Source of the DNA: DAOUAE01 sp034433795 | Lineage (GTDB): Bacteria; Chloroflexota; UBA6077; FW602-bin22; DAOUAE01 | Direction: 5' to 3' | NCBI GenBank assembly: GCA_034433795.1 | Contig: DAOUAE010000057.1 | Coordinates: 1 to 64,000 of the forward strand | DNA: 64,000 nt | Shown: in pieces, positions 51,447-60,303 of the stretch | Layout of the letters: the number at the start of each line of letters is the position of its first letter | Numbering within the stretch: the first letter of the stretch is position 1 | Program-made: the position numbers and the translations under genes | The notes under the pieces: model-generated | Database searches by the model: none | What the model was told of the DNA's origin: nothing | The model's input: the letters and a program-made list of their open reading frames with translations, nothing else

Positions 51447-51459
51447 CCAAAATGGGTCG

Positions 51460-52485
51460 GTGGTTTGCGCCGAAAACACGGACGAGGTGGTGACCAGCCT
51501 GAACACAACGCTGCCACAGCCGCGCGCCCGCCCTCTGGTGGCCATCGTCGGGCCCACCGCCGTGGGCAAGAGCGCTCTGGCCCTGCGTCTGGCCCCCCGC
51601 TGGCAGGGCGAGATCGTCTCCGCCGATTCGCGCTATATCTACCGCTTCATGGACATCGGCACCGCCACGCCGACCCCCGAGGAACTGGCTACGGTTCCTC
51701 ACCACCTCATCAACATCCTGGACCCCGACCAGCCGTTCAGTCTGGCCGAGTACCAGGAACTGGCCTACCGGGCCATCGAGGACATCCTGGCCCGCGGGCG
51801 CCTGCCCTTCCTGGTGGGCGGCACCGGCCAGTACGTCTGGGCGGTGCTGGAGGGCTGGCAGGTGCCGCACGTCCCGCCCGACCCGGCTCTCCGGGCCCGG
51901 CTGGCCGAGCGCGCCCGCATCGCGGGCCCCCTGGCCCTGCACCGGGAGCTGGCGGCGGTGGACCCGGCGGCGGCTGCCCGGATCCACCCCCACAACGTCC
52001 GGCGGGTCATCCGGGCCCTCGAGGTCTATTACCACACCGGGCAGCCGATCTCGGCTCAGCAGACCGCCCGGCCGCCCGATTACCAGACGCTGATCATCGG
52101 GCTGACCCTGCCACGGGCCGAACTCTACCGCCGGATCGACCAGCGCTTCGACGAGATGGTCGCCCGTGGCTGGGTGGAGGAGGTCCGGCGGCTGCTGGAG
52201 AGGGGCTACTCGCCCGACCTCCCCTCGATGACCAGTCTGGGCTACCGGGAGATCGTGCGCTATCTCCGGGGCGAGTGCACGCTGGACGCGGCCCTCCGGC
52301 GGGTCAAGGCCCAGACGCACCGCTTCGCCCGTCAGCAGTACACCTGGTTCCGGCTCGACGACCCGCGCATCCACTGGTTGACGGCGGGCCCGGAGGCCGA
52401 GGCCCAGGCCGAGGCCCTCATCCGCGACTTCCTGGCCGCTCTGCCCGCCCCCTGGCCGGTCCCGGCCCTGAGCGACGTCGCCTGA
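51460..52485 (+). CDS. miaA: tRNA dimethylallyltransferase
   Basis: MiaA adds dimethylallyl to A37 of tRNAs that read UNN codons. The 341-residue protein has the P-loop GPTAVGKSAL (31-38), the catalytic Asp in SADSRYIYRFMDIGTA, PHHLINILDP, and LVGGTGQYVWAVLEG. The C-terminal HRFARQQYTWFR is conserved. The start is uncertain: GTG at 51460 gives a very short leader after the TATAAT at 51441, while GTGs at 51487 and 51490 lack a good ribosome site. It is followed by dapF and hflX on the same strand. Confidence 0.93.
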   Translation: MVCAENTDEVVTSLNTTLPQPRARPLVAIVGPTAVGKSALALRLAPRWQGEIVSADSRYIYRFMDIGTATPTPEELATVPHHLINILDPDQPFSLAEYQELAYRAIEDILARGRLPFLVGGTGQYVWAVLEGWQVPHVPPDPALRARLAERARIAGPLALHRELAAVDPAAAARIHPHNVRRVIRALEVYYHTGQPISAQQTARPPDYQTLIIGLTLPRAELYRRIDQRFDEMVARGWVEEVRRLLERGYSPDLPSMTSLGYREIVRYLRGECTLDAALRRVKAQTHRFARQQYTWFRLDDPRIHWLTAGPEAEAQAEALIRDFLAALPAPWPVPALSDVA

Positions 52486-52501
52486 GGAAGGAGAGACGAC
52501 G

Positions 52502-53341
52502 GTGGAATTCGTCAAGATGCACGGCACGGGCAACGACTTCGTCCTGGTGGACGGCCGCCGGGTGGTCTCCTACGACTGGAGCGCCCTGGCCCGCGAGGTC
52601 TGCGACCGCCACTTCGGCATCGGCGCCGACGGGCTCATCCTGGTCCTGCCGGGGGCGCTGGCCCCCTACCGCATGCGCATCTTCAACCCGGACGGCAGCG
52701 AGGCCGAGATGTGCGGGAACGGTATCCGCTGTTTCGCCAAGTACCTCTACGACCGGGGGCTGATCGCCGGAGAGACGGTCGCTGTGGAGACCGGGGCCGG
52801 CGTCCTGCGGCTGTCCCTGCAAGTCGAGGACGGGCGCTGCCGGGCGGTCACGGTCAATATGGGACGGCCACGCCTGGACCCCGCCGCCCTGCCGGCGGCG
52901 GTCGAGGGGCCGGGCCCGGTGGTGGACTATCCGCTGACGGTGGACGGTCAGCGGCTGGCCCTGACGCTGGTCTCGATGGGCAACCCGCACGCGGTGGCCT
53001 TCCTCGACACCGACCTCGCCCGCTTTCCGCTGGAGCGGATCGGGCCGCTGGTCGAGCATCACCCGCTCTTCCCACGGCGCACCAATGTCGAGATCGCCCG
53101 CGTGGTCGCCCCGGGCGAGATCCAGGTGCGGGTCTGGGAACGGGGCGCCGGGCTGACCCTCGCCTGCGGCACCGGCGCCAGCGCGGTGGCGGTGGCCGCC
53201 CGGCTGAAGGGTCTGACCGGCGACCATACCCGCATCCACCTGCCGGGCGGGACGCTGGACCTGGTCTGGGACGGCGCCGGTGAGGTCTGGCTGACCGGGC
53301 CGGCGGAAGAGATTTTCACCGGGGTGTACGCGCGTCGCTGA
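52502..53341 (+). CDS. dapF: Diaminopimelate epimerase
   Basis: DapF converts LL- to meso-diaminopimelate for lysine and peptidoglycan. The 279-residue protein begins FVKMHGTGNDFVLVDG. The two catalytic cysteines are Cys71 (EMCGNGIRC) and Cys222 (LACGTGASA). The start is GTG with GAAGGAGAG upstream. It lies 16 bases after miaA and 3 before hflX. Its presence fits a cell making DAP-type or at least lysine from aspartate. Confidence 0.95.
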   Translation: MEFVKMHGTGNDFVLVDGRRVVSYDWSALAREVCDRHFGIGADGLILVLPGALAPYRMRIFNPDGSEAEMCGNGIRCFAKYLYDRGLIAGETVAVETGAGVLRLSLQVEDGRCRAVTVNMGRPRLDPAALPAAVEGPGPVVDYPLTVDGQRLALTLVSMGNPHAVAFLDTDLARFPLERIGPLVEHHPLFPRRTNVEIARVVAPGEIQVRVWERGAGLTLACGTGASAVAVAARLKGLTGDHTRIHLPGGTLDLVWDGAGEVWLTGPAEEIFTGVYARR

Positions 53342-53344
53342 GCG

Positions 53345-54721
53345 ATGCGAGGACGGAGGCGAAACATTCAGTCATCGGTGGTGGATCTGCACGCCACGGC
53401 CACCCCGCCGGCCCGGGCCTTTCTGGTCGGCCTGGAGTGCGGGAAGGGAGACCCTCTCTGGCCGGTGGAGGAGTCGCTGGCCGAACTGCGGCAACTGGCC
53501 CTGACGGCCGGGATGGTGGTGGTCGGCCAGGCCGTTCAGCGCCTGCCGGCGCCCACCCCCGCCTACTACATCGGCAGGGGCAAGGTCGAGCAGATCGCCG
53601 CCCTGCGGGCGGAGACCGGCTACGACATCGTCATCTTCGACGACCCGCTGACCCCCAGTCAGCAGCGCAATCTGGAGGAGGCGCTCCAGGTGCCGGTGAT
53701 GGACCGCAGCGCCCTCATCCTGCACATCTTCGCCCGCCACGCCCGCACCCACGAGGGGCGTCTCCAGGTCGAACTGGCCCGCTGCGAATACATGCTGCCC
53801 CGCCTGGCCGGCCAGTGGACCCACCTGGAGCGGCAGATGGGCGACCCCGGCGCTCGCGGGGGACCTGGCGAGAAGCAGATCGAGATCGACCGCCGGCTGC
53901 TGCGCCGGCGCATTGAGGAGCTGCGGGCCGAGATCGAGCGCGTCCGCCGGCACCGGGCCCTCTACCGCACCAACCGGGCGCGCCACGGCGTCCCGGTCGT
54001 CGCCCTGGTCGGTTACACCAACGCCGGGAAGTCCACCCTGCTCAACGCTCTGAGTCAGGCCAACGTCCTGGCGGAGGACAAACTCTTCGCCACCCTCGAC
54101 CCGACGACCCGCCGGGTGCGTCTGCCCAGCGGACGGGTGGCCCTGGTGAGCGACACCGTCGGCTTCATCCAGAAACTGCCCCCCACCCTGGTGGCCGCCT
54201 TCCGCGCCACTCTGGAGGAACTGGAGGGCGCCGACGTCCTGGTGCACGTGGTCGATACCACGCACCGCCACGGCTTTGAGCAGAGCCTTACGGTCTTCCA
54301 GGTTCTGAAGGACCTGGGCCTGGACCAGAAGCCGCAGGTGACCGCCCTCAATAAAATCGACCGCCTGGCGGCCGGCCTGGGGCCCCACGCCGGTCTGGAC
54401 GAGATCCTGGCGCGCGAGCCGGCGCTCCAGGAACTCCTCCGGGCCTACCCGAACGCCGTGCCGATCTCGGCCGCTCGGGGCTGGGGGCTCGACGCCCTTC
54501 TGGCGACGGTCGAGCGCCTGCTCAGCCGCGACCTGGTCCCGCTTACGGTCCGCATCCCCTACCGCCAGGGACGGCTGGTCGCCCTCTTCAAAGAGCACGG
54601 GAGCGTCCAGGCCGAGGAGTTCGAGAGCGACGCGGTGCTCCTCCGAGGACGTCTGCCGCCGCACCTGCTGGCGACGTTCGCCCCCTATCAGGTCGCCGGC
54701 CGGCTGCCCGTCGGCGACTGA
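53345..54721 (+). CDS. hflX: GTPase HflX
   Basis: HflX is a ribosome-splitting GTPase used under stress. The 458-residue protein has the family N-terminal domain (YYIGRGKVEQIAAL, FDDPLTPSQQRNLEE), the glycine-rich GDPGARGGPGEKQIEIDRR, and the G domain with G1 GYTNAGKST at 223-231, DTVGFIQKLP and NKID. The C-terminus is extended. ATG at 53345 has no ribosome site of its own; GGAGG lies nine bases inside it, so the start may be re-evaluated. Its last 34 bases overlap the end of nagB. Confidence 0.93.
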   Translation: MRGRRRNIQSSVVDLHATATPPARAFLVGLECGKGDPLWPVEESLAELRQLALTAGMVVVGQAVQRLPAPTPAYYIGRGKVEQIAALRAETGYDIVIFDDPLTPSQQRNLEEALQVPVMDRSALILHIFARHARTHEGRLQVELARCEYMLPRLAGQWTHLERQMGDPGARGGPGEKQIEIDRRLLRRRIEELRAEIERVRRHRALYRTNRARHGVPVVALVGYTNAGKSTLLNALSQANVLAEDKLFATLDPTTRRVRLPSGRVALVSDTVGFIQKLPPTLVAAFRATLEELEGADVLVHVVDTTHRHGFEQSLTVFQVLKDLGLDQKPQVTALNKIDRLAAGLGPHAGLDEILAREPALQELLRAYPNAVPISAARGWGLDALLATVERLLSRDLVPLTVRIPYRQGRLVALFKEHGSVQAEEFESDAVLLRGRLPPHLLATFAPYQVAGRLPVGD

Positions 54722-55479
54722 GCCGGGCCAGCGCTCTGACCGACGGACACCCGACGCAGCCGGGCCGCCGCCGCCCGGTCGACCAGGACGGTCAGCCGGG
54801 GATGGGTCTGCAGATACGAGGCCGGCACCGCCGGGGTGATGGGGCCTTCCAGGGCCCGGGCCAGGATCTCGGCCTTCCCGGCCCCGCTGACCAGAAGAAG
54901 AATCGCGCGGGCCTCGAGCAACGTGGCGATCCCCATCGTCAGGCCCTGCGCCGGCACCGCGACGCCGTGGGGCCAGTAGCGGGCGTTGCTGGCCCGCGTT
55001 TCGGGCGCCAGATCCACCACCCGTGTCCGCGAGTCGGGGGGCGAGCCGGGTTCGTTGAAGGCGATATGGCCGTTGGCGCCCAGGCCCAGGACCAGGAGGT
55101 CCAGCCCGCCCCGCTCGCGCAGCTCGGCTTCGAAGGCGGCCGCCGCCGACGCCGGATCCGGGGCGTCGGCCGGCATGCGTCGGAACTGCGCGGGCCGGAG
55201 CCCCAGCGGCTGAACCACCAGCCGGTAGAGCCAGCCGCAGAGGCTGTAGGGCGTCTCCAGCGAGACGCCGAGGTAGTCGTCGATGCAGACGATCGTCACC
55301 TGGCTGAGATCCACCAGCCCCGCCCGGGCCCGGTGGACCAGTTCCTGGTAGACGCCGACCGGCGTCTGACCGGTGGCCAGGCCCAGAAGGGCGCGCGGAT
55401 GCCGCTGAACCACGCCGGCGATAAAATCAGCCCCCCGCTGGCTGAGAGTTTCGTAATCGTCGACGACAACGATTTCCAC
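54688..55479 (-). CDS. nagB: Glucosamine-6-phosphate deaminase
   Basis: NagB turns glucosamine-6-phosphate into fructose-6-phosphate and ammonia. The 263-residue protein has LGLATGQTPVGVYQELV, IDDYLGV, the catalytic segment LGLGANGHIAFNEPGS and SGAGKAEILARALEGPITPAVPAS. Its last 20-odd residues (QSPTGSRPAT end) are not conserved and overlap the hflX 3' end on the other strand. A strong promoter lies upstream. It could recycle amino sugars released by the amidase encoded next door; that link is inference. Confidence 0.93.
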   Translation of the reverse strand: MEIVVVDDYETLSQRGADFIAGVVQRHPRALLGLATGQTPVGVYQELVHRARAGLVDLSQVTIVCIDDYLGVSLETPYSLCGWLYRLVVQPLGLRPAQFRRMPADAPDPASAAAAFEAELRERGGLDLLVLGLGANGHIAFNEPGSPPDSRTRVVDLAPETRASNARYWPHGVAVPAQGLTMGIATLLEARAILLLVSGAGKAEILARALEGPITPAVPASYLQTHPRLTVLVDRAAAARLRRVSVGQSAGPAQSPTGSRPAT

Positions 55480-55516
55480 GGGTGGCGAGGCCTCCGGTGC
55501 TGTGCTTCCGGCCGGC

Positions 55517-55546
55517 AGTATACAGAAGCCCGCGACGTTCTGTCAA
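55517..55546 (-). promoter_or_regulatory. Promoter of nagB
   Basis: On the minus strand TTGACA (55546-55541), an 18-base spacer and TATACT (55522-55517), 37 bases before the start codon. Consensus -35 and near-consensus -10. Confidence 0.8.
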
Positions 55547-55586
55547 CGCGCGAAAAAAAACAGGCCAGATTTCCTACTGTTTTCTA

Positions 55587-55616
55587 TTGTCGCCGTCGAA
55601 CTGAGCGGGCTAGCAT
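55587..55616 (+). promoter_or_regulatory. Promoter of the Tat-exported amidase gene
   Basis: TTGTCG (55587-55592), an 18-base spacer and TAGCAT (55611-55616), 31 bases before the start. It lies in an unusually A/T-rich stretch (with an A8 run at 55553-55560) between divergent nagB and amidase genes. Confidence 0.55.
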
Positions 55617-55647
55617 AAACTGAGCGTTCCGGAAGCGTGACGAGACG

Positions 55648-57174
55648 ATGTATCGGCTGACCCGTCGCCAGTTTTTCGGCTGGGCGGCCGGCGCCGCCAC
55701 CGCTCTCCTGGCCAGCCAGGCCAGGGCGGTCCCCCGCTCGGCGGCCGCCGTCCCGATCCGGGCCTGGGTCTGGGAGACCCGCGGACCGTTCGGCGACTTT
55801 CAGACCGCCGCTTTCCTCTCGCCGGTTCGGCGGGTGCCGGGGCTGTTCAACGCCGTCGGCATCCTCTGGGACGGCGAGGGGGACCTCGCGCTGCGGGTGA
55901 GTGCCGACGGGACCGACTGGTCGCCGTGGCACCCGGTCACCCAGCATGAACTGCACGGTCGGCGCCTGCCGACCGGCGAGGCGGCCGGCGACCTCCTCAT
56001 CGTCGCGCCGAGCCGGTTCGTCCAGTACCGGCTGCTGCCCCGTCCCGGCGCGCCCCCGCCCCGGACCATCCGGCTGGTGACGATCAACAGTCTGGAGGGG
56101 CCAGCGGCCCCGGCCGGACCGGCTGATGAGACCTTCGGCACCGCGGCCGTCGGGCCGCCGCCCATTATCCCCCGGGCTGGCTGGGGAGCCGATGAGTCCC
56201 TCCGCTACCAGGATGGGGTCGAGATCTGGCCGCCCGAGTACCGAACGGTCCAGAAGGCGGTTGTCCATCACACCGTCACCGCCAACTTCGAGGGCGACCC
56301 GGCCGCCACCGTGCGCGCGATCTACTACTACCACGCCCGGACGCTCGGCTGGGGGGACATCGGCTATAACTACCTCATCGACTGGCGGGGCAACATCTAC
56401 GAGGGCCGCTATGGCGGGCCCGGCGTGGTCGGCGGGCACGCTCTCCAGTACAACTGGGGCAGCGTCGGCATCGGCTGCCTGGGCACCTTCAGCAGCACCG
56501 CCCCCACGACGGCCATGCGTCAGTCGCTGGAGAGGCTGCTCGCCTGGTGCTGTCGGTACCTGGATGTGCGCAGCCAGACGTTTTTTATCGACAAGATCAC
56601 GCCGCTCGTCTGCGGCCACCGGGACCTGCTGGCCACCGAGTGCCCGGGCCAGTCGCTCTACAACCTGCTGCCGACGGTCCGGACCAATGTGGCCGGGCTC
56701 ATCGGCGACACGCCGGTTCCGCGTCTGCGGTTCGTCGAGGCGGCCATCACCCCGACCACGCTGGCCCCCAACCAGACGGTCGCCGTCCGGGTGGTGGTCG
56801 AGAACAACGGGACCGGGACGGCCCTGACCCAGGGGCCGGGGCCGGGCTGGGAGTACAGCGACAGCCAGTCGTTCCGGACCGCCGGCTTCACCGAGATCGC
56901 CGGCCACTGGCGCGTCGGGCTGGAGTGTCCCCAGCTGGCCCTGGGGGTGGACCACCCCTTCCGCTGGGGGCTGCCCGACGCGCTGGAACCGGGCCAGCGG
57001 GCGACCATCGAGGGACGGGTCCGCCTGACCCAGAGCGGGGTCCGTGACTTCTGGCTGGGGCTGGTGCAGGAGGCCGTCGGCTGGCCGGCCGACGGCTACG
57101 GTCGCACCACGGTGACCGTGGGGTCGCCGCCGCGCAGCGTGTTCATCGTGATCGCGCGGGTCACGCGCCGGTGA
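55648..57174 (+). CDS. Tat-exported N-acetylmuramoyl-L-alanine amidase (PGRP type)
   Basis: The 508-residue protein starts with a twin-arginine signal (LTRRQFFGWAAGAATALLAS, then ARA). An Ig-like or sandwich domain (about 38-150) precedes the PGRP/amidase-2 domain (about 165-355). The amidase zinc site is His in VVHHTV and His plus Cys in CGHRDLLATECPG, and GYNYLIDWRGNIYEGR is the family core. A C-terminal CARDB-like domain (about 365-505, AITPTTLAPNQTVAVRVVVEN) follows. It should cut the amide between muramic acid and the peptide stem outside the membrane. It depends on Tat, whose genes lie 46 kb upstream. Confidence 0.9.
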   Translation: MYRLTRRQFFGWAAGAATALLASQARAVPRSAAAVPIRAWVWETRGPFGDFQTAAFLSPVRRVPGLFNAVGILWDGEGDLALRVSADGTDWSPWHPVTQHELHGRRLPTGEAAGDLLIVAPSRFVQYRLLPRPGAPPPRTIRLVTINSLEGPAAPAGPADETFGTAAVGPPPIIPRAGWGADESLRYQDGVEIWPPEYRTVQKAVVHHTVTANFEGDPAATVRAIYYYHARTLGWGDIGYNYLIDWRGNIYEGRYGGPGVVGGHALQYNWGSVGIGCLGTFSSTAPTTAMRQSLERLLAWCCRYLDVRSQTFFIDKITPLVCGHRDLLATECPGQSLYNLLPTVRTNVAGLIGDTPVPRLRFVEAAITPTTLAPNQTVAVRVVVENNGTGTALTQGPGPGWEYSDSQSFRTAGFTEIAGHWRVGLECPQLALGVDHPFRWGLPDALEPGQRATIEGRVRLTQSGVRDFWLGLVQEAVGWPADGYGRTTVTVGSPPRSVFIVIARVTRR

Positions 57175-57184
57175 GCCGGCGGTC

Positions 57185-58192
57185 TCAGCCGCCGATCTGG
57201 GACATCGAGCGCGAGGCCCGCCGGAAGGCCTCGCCCTCATTGATGCGGTGTTTCTTCTCCTTGGCCCAGACCGCCTGCCGGATGAGGGCGATGAGGTCGT
57301 CGTCGCTGGCCCCGGCCCGCAGGGGCGTGCGCAGGTCGGTCTCGTCGATGGAGAACAGGCAGGTGCGCAGTTGCCCATCGGCCGTCAGGCGGACGCGGTT
57401 GCAGGTGGCGCAGAACGGCTCGCTGACCGGGTTGATGAAGCCGATCTCGCCGATGCCGTCGACGAAGCGGTAGCGACGGGCGGTCGAACTGGGGTCGTCC
57501 AGGGGCAAGGGCTCGAGGGGCATGACCCGTTCGCTGATAATGCGGCGGACCTCCTCGCCGGTCAGCACCAGTTCACGGCGCCAGTTGCCGTCGGCGTCCA
57601 GCGGCATAAACTCGATGAAGCGGACGATATAGGGTTTGCGGCGGGCGAAGTGGGCGAAGGCGACGATGTCATCCTCGGTGGTGAAGCCCCGGATCGTGAC
57701 GCAGTTCACCTTGATCGGGTGGACCGAGGGGTACTTCTCCAGCTCCTCCAGTCCGGCCAGGACGCGGTCCAGGGCGTCGCGGCGGGTCATGCGGAAAAAC
57801 TTCACCCGGTCCAGGCTGTCCAGGCTGACGTTGATCCGGGTCAGCCCGGCCTCGGCCAGGTCGCGGGCCAGCGTCTTCAGACGGAAGCCGTTGGTGGTCA
57901 GGCTGAGGCTCTGGAGGCCGTCGGCCCGGAGCCGGCTCAGTTCGCGGATGAGGTCGGGCAGGCCGGCCCGGACGGTGGGCTCGCCGCCGGTCAGCCGGAT
58001 CTCCCGGATGCCGAGGCGGACGAAGAGGCGGGCCAGACGGACGATTTCGGGGAAGGTGAGGATCTTCTCGTTGGGGATCCACTCCATCTCGCCTTCGGGC
58101 ATGCAGTAGATACAGCGGAAGTTGCAGCGGTCGGTCAGCGAGATGCGGAGGTCTTCCATCCGGCGCCCGAAGCGGTCCACGAGGGGGTCCAT
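57185..58192 (-). CDS. moaA: GTP 3',8-cyclase MoaA
   Basis: MoaA, a radical SAM enzyme, makes the first intermediate of molybdenum cofactor from GTP. The 335-residue protein has the SAM cluster cysteines 23, 27 and 30 (CNFRCIYC), LTGGEPTVR, a second C-terminal cluster (FCATCNRVRLTADGQLRTC) and the GG end (QIGG) used by MoaC/MoaA partners. It is the only cofactor biosynthesis gene in the window and would serve the cox cluster. Good promoter upstream; convergent with the amidase gene. Confidence 0.95.
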   Translation of the reverse strand: MDPLVDRFGRRMEDLRISLTDRCNFRCIYCMPEGEMEWIPNEKILTFPEIVRLARLFVRLGIREIRLTGGEPTVRAGLPDLIRELSRLRADGLQSLSLTTNGFRLKTLARDLAEAGLTRINVSLDSLDRVKFFRMTRRDALDRVLAGLEELEKYPSVHPIKVNCVTIRGFTTEDDIVAFAHFARRKPYIVRFIEFMPLDADGNWRRELVLTGEEVRRIISERVMPLEPLPLDDPSSTARRYRFVDGIGEIGFINPVSEPFCATCNRVRLTADGQLRTCLFSIDETDLRTPLRAGASDDDLIALIRQAVWAKEKKHRINEGEAFRRASRSMSQIGG

Positions 58193-58267
58193 GGCCTGCT
58201 CCTTACCCCTCCGCCCACGACGCCCGTGGCCGGGAGACCGGGCCGGGGTGTTTCTCTAGCCGCCACT

Positions 58268-58296
58268 ATTATAAATACCCTTCCGAGGCGGTGCAA
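58268..58296 (-). promoter_or_regulatory. Promoter of moaA
   Basis: On the minus strand TTGCAC (58296-58291), a 17-base spacer and a perfect TATAAT (58273-58268). The leader to the moaA start is about 70 bases, GC-rich, and shows no known riboswitch that I recognise. Confidence 0.8.
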
Positions 58297-58344
58297 TCGC
58301 CCAGGGCGACGGCGCGCCGCCTGCCCCTGGGCCTTCTGGGCGGG

Positions 58345-58373
58345 TTGCTGGACTCGGGGCGCGTCTGTAACAT
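58345..58373 (+). promoter_or_regulatory. Candidate promoter of the ECF sigma gene
   Basis: TTGCTG (58345-58350), a 17-base spacer and TAACAT (58368-58373), 35 bases before the start codon. ECF factors often drive their own genes with a different sequence. No clear AAC/CGT-type pair is seen here. Confidence 0.45.
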
Positions 58374-58408
58374 GCCGACCATAGGGATCGTTTCCGGGAT
58401 CAGACAGG

Positions 58409-58978
58409 GTGACATGGGAGCAACCCCACGCGGAGAGTCAGTTGGTGCGGGCGGCGCAGGCCGGCGACGCTGAGGCGTTCGCCGCCCTGTACGAACGGTA
58501 CGTCGACCGCCTGTACCGCTACATCTACTACCGTGTGGGAAACCGGACGGAGGCCGAGGACCTGACCGAGCAGGTCTTCCTGAAGGCCTGGGAGGCGATC
58601 CGCCGCTATGAGGAACGGGGGGTGCCGTTCGGGGCCTGGCTCTTCCGTCTGGCCCATAACCTGGTCATCGACCACTACCGGACGACGCGGCCGACCCAGT
58701 CGCTGGAAGCCACGGGCGGCCCGACGCCTGCGGACCCGGATCGCTTGCTCAGTCTGCGCCTGGAACTGGCCGATCTGCAGCAGGCGCTGGCCCGGCTGCC
58801 CGAGGAACAGCAGGCGGTCATCATTCTGCGCTTCCTGGAGGGGCTCAGCCATCAGGAGGTGGCGCGCCTGCTCGGGAAAAGCGAGGGCGCGGTCCGCGTG
58901 ATCCAGCATCGCGCCCTGGCCGCCCTGGCCCGTCTGTTAGGAGGCGTGCGCAACCGTGGAAACATCGAGGCTCACTGA
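58409..58978 (+). CDS. ECF-type RNA polymerase sigma factor
   Basis: A 189-residue extracytoplasmic-function sigma factor. Region 2 (about 20-90) has YERYVDRLYRYIYYRVGN, AEDLTEQVFLKAWEAI and FGAWLFRLAHNLVIDHYR. Region 4 (about 130-180) has LPEEQQAVIILRFLEGLSHQEVARLLG and a helix-turn-helix end. The start is taken at GTG 58409; a GTG 33 bases inside is possible. The next gene overlaps by 23 bases and encodes its likely membrane-bound anti-sigma factor. Confidence 0.92.
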   Translation: MTWEQPHAESQLVRAAQAGDAEAFAALYERYVDRLYRYIYYRVGNRTEAEDLTEQVFLKAWEAIRRYEERGVPFGAWLFRLAHNLVIDHYRTTRPTQSLEATGGPTPADPDRLLSLRLELADLQQALARLPEEQQAVIILRFLEGLSHQEVARLLGKSEGAVRVIQHRALAALARLLGGVRNRGNIEAH

Positions 58979-60242
58979 GGCGCTGGCCCGCTGTCTCGAC
59001 GCTCTGGCCACGGGGCAGACGCTCGACGAGTGCCTGGCGGCCTATCCGGACCTGGCCGCGGAGCTCCGACCGCTGCTGGAGACGGCCCTGGCCCTGCGGC
59101 AGGTGCCCCCGCCGACCATCGACCCGGCCTTCCGCCAGCGTCTGCGTGAGCGCCTGCGCACCGCGCCGGTCAGAGTCCGGCCACGGCCCCTCTGGGGCTG
59201 GCCGGCCGTCCGCTGGGCCGCCGCGGCGGTGCTGGCCACGGGCCTGCTGGCGGGAACGGTGGTCTCCTCCGCGGAGAGCCTGCCCGGCGACCCTCTCTAC
59301 CCGACCAAATTGGCGGTCGAGGAGGTTCAGGTCGCCCTGGCGCCCGATCCGTACACGCGTCAGGAGGCCCGGTGGCGGCGAGCCGACGAGCGCCTGCGGG
59401 AACTGACCCGGCTGGCGGACCGGGGCGACGCCGAGCACCTGGTCGAGGCCAGCCAGCGCTACCAGCAGGCGCTGGCCGAGGCGCTGGCCTCGGCCCCGCC
59501 GGCGGCCGCCCCGGACCGTCTGGTTCGGCACACGGTGGTCCTGGAGCGCCTGCTCCAGACCGCCCCGCCGGCGGCCCGACCTGGACTGAGCCGGGCGCTG
59601 GAGGCCTCGCAGCACCCGGCGCGTCTGACCAGCGGGCGCGGCCCCGGACCACGTGAGGAGACCAGGTCGGGCGAGGGGCCCGGTCCGGGCCGTCCGCGGG
59701 TCCAGGCCGCCCCGACCGTAGCGACACCGACCCCGACCAACGAAGACGACCGGCGGCGGCCCGATCCGGCGCGCGACGACCGGCCGACCACGCCGACGCT
59801 GGAGCCGCCGGCAGACCGGGCCGACGACCGCGCCCCGCGCCGTGACGACCGCCGTCCGCAGAAAGAGGAGCGTCCACCGACGCCCACCCCGGCGCCGACG
59901 GCCACGCCGCGGCCGCCGCGCGAGAACGAAGGGGAGCGCCCCTCTCTGGTGACGCCAACCCGGACGCCGACCAGCCGGGGCGGGCCCGACCGACCGCCGG
60001 CGGCGACCGAGCGAACCGCCCCGGCCGAGCGTGAGGAGGCTCGGCCCACCGTGGACCGGTCGGACCGGCATCCGGGCGATGCGGAGCGACGGCTGGAGGG
60101 CCGGGGCACCGATGTGCCCCGGGCGGGCCTTCGCCCGGGGAGCGAACGGGGTTTGGCCGGGCCGGCCCGTTGCCAGCCGGAGCCGGGCTCCGACCGGGGC
60201 CCGTGTGCCGCGACGGACCACGAGACGCGCCCGCGCCCCTGA
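58956..60242 (+). CDS. DUF5667-type membrane protein, likely anti-sigma factor
   Basis: A 428-residue protein. The cytoplasmic N-terminus (about 1-60; LARCLDALATGQTLDECLAA) is of the type that binds ECF sigma factors. One transmembrane helix follows (about 88-110, VRWAAAAVLATGLLAGTVVSS), then the DUF5667 segment outside (SLPGDPLYPTKLAVEEVQVAL). The rest, about 250 residues, is a disordered tail rich in Pro, Arg, Asp, Thr and Glu, with TPTP strings. GTG start with AGGAGG upstream, overlapping the sigma gene. It probably releases the sigma factor in response to an envelope signal. Confidence 0.85.
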   Translation: METSRLTEALARCLDALATGQTLDECLAAYPDLAAELRPLLETALALRQVPPPTIDPAFRQRLRERLRTAPVRVRPRPLWGWPAVRWAAAAVLATGLLAGTVVSSAESLPGDPLYPTKLAVEEVQVALAPDPYTRQEARWRRADERLRELTRLADRGDAEHLVEASQRYQQALAEALASAPPAAAPDRLVRHTVVLERLLQTAPPAARPGLSRALEASQHPARLTSGRGPGPREETRSGEGPGPGRPRVQAAPTVATPTPTNEDDRRRPDPARDDRPTTPTLEPPADRADDRAPRRDDRRPQKEERPPTPTPAPTATPRPPRENEGERPSLVTPTRTPTSRGGPDRPPAATERTAPAEREEARPTVDRSDRHPGDAERRLEGRGTDVPRAGLRPGSERGLAGPARCQPEPGSDRGPCAATDHETRPRP

Positions 60243-60303
60243 CCGAGCACTGGTATGACCCTTGCCTCCGGCTGGCGCGACGCCGTTAGTCGGAGGGAGT
60301 GCG

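Noticed and set aside
53354..53368. ATT start codon for hflX placed after an internal GGAGG
   Set aside because: ATT starts are very rare and the ATG four bases after dapF is a normal coupled start. It cannot be excluded from sequence.
58193..58262. Molybdenum cofactor riboswitch in the moaA leader
   Set aside because: The leader is about 70 bases and shows none of the long conserved stems of that RNA class.
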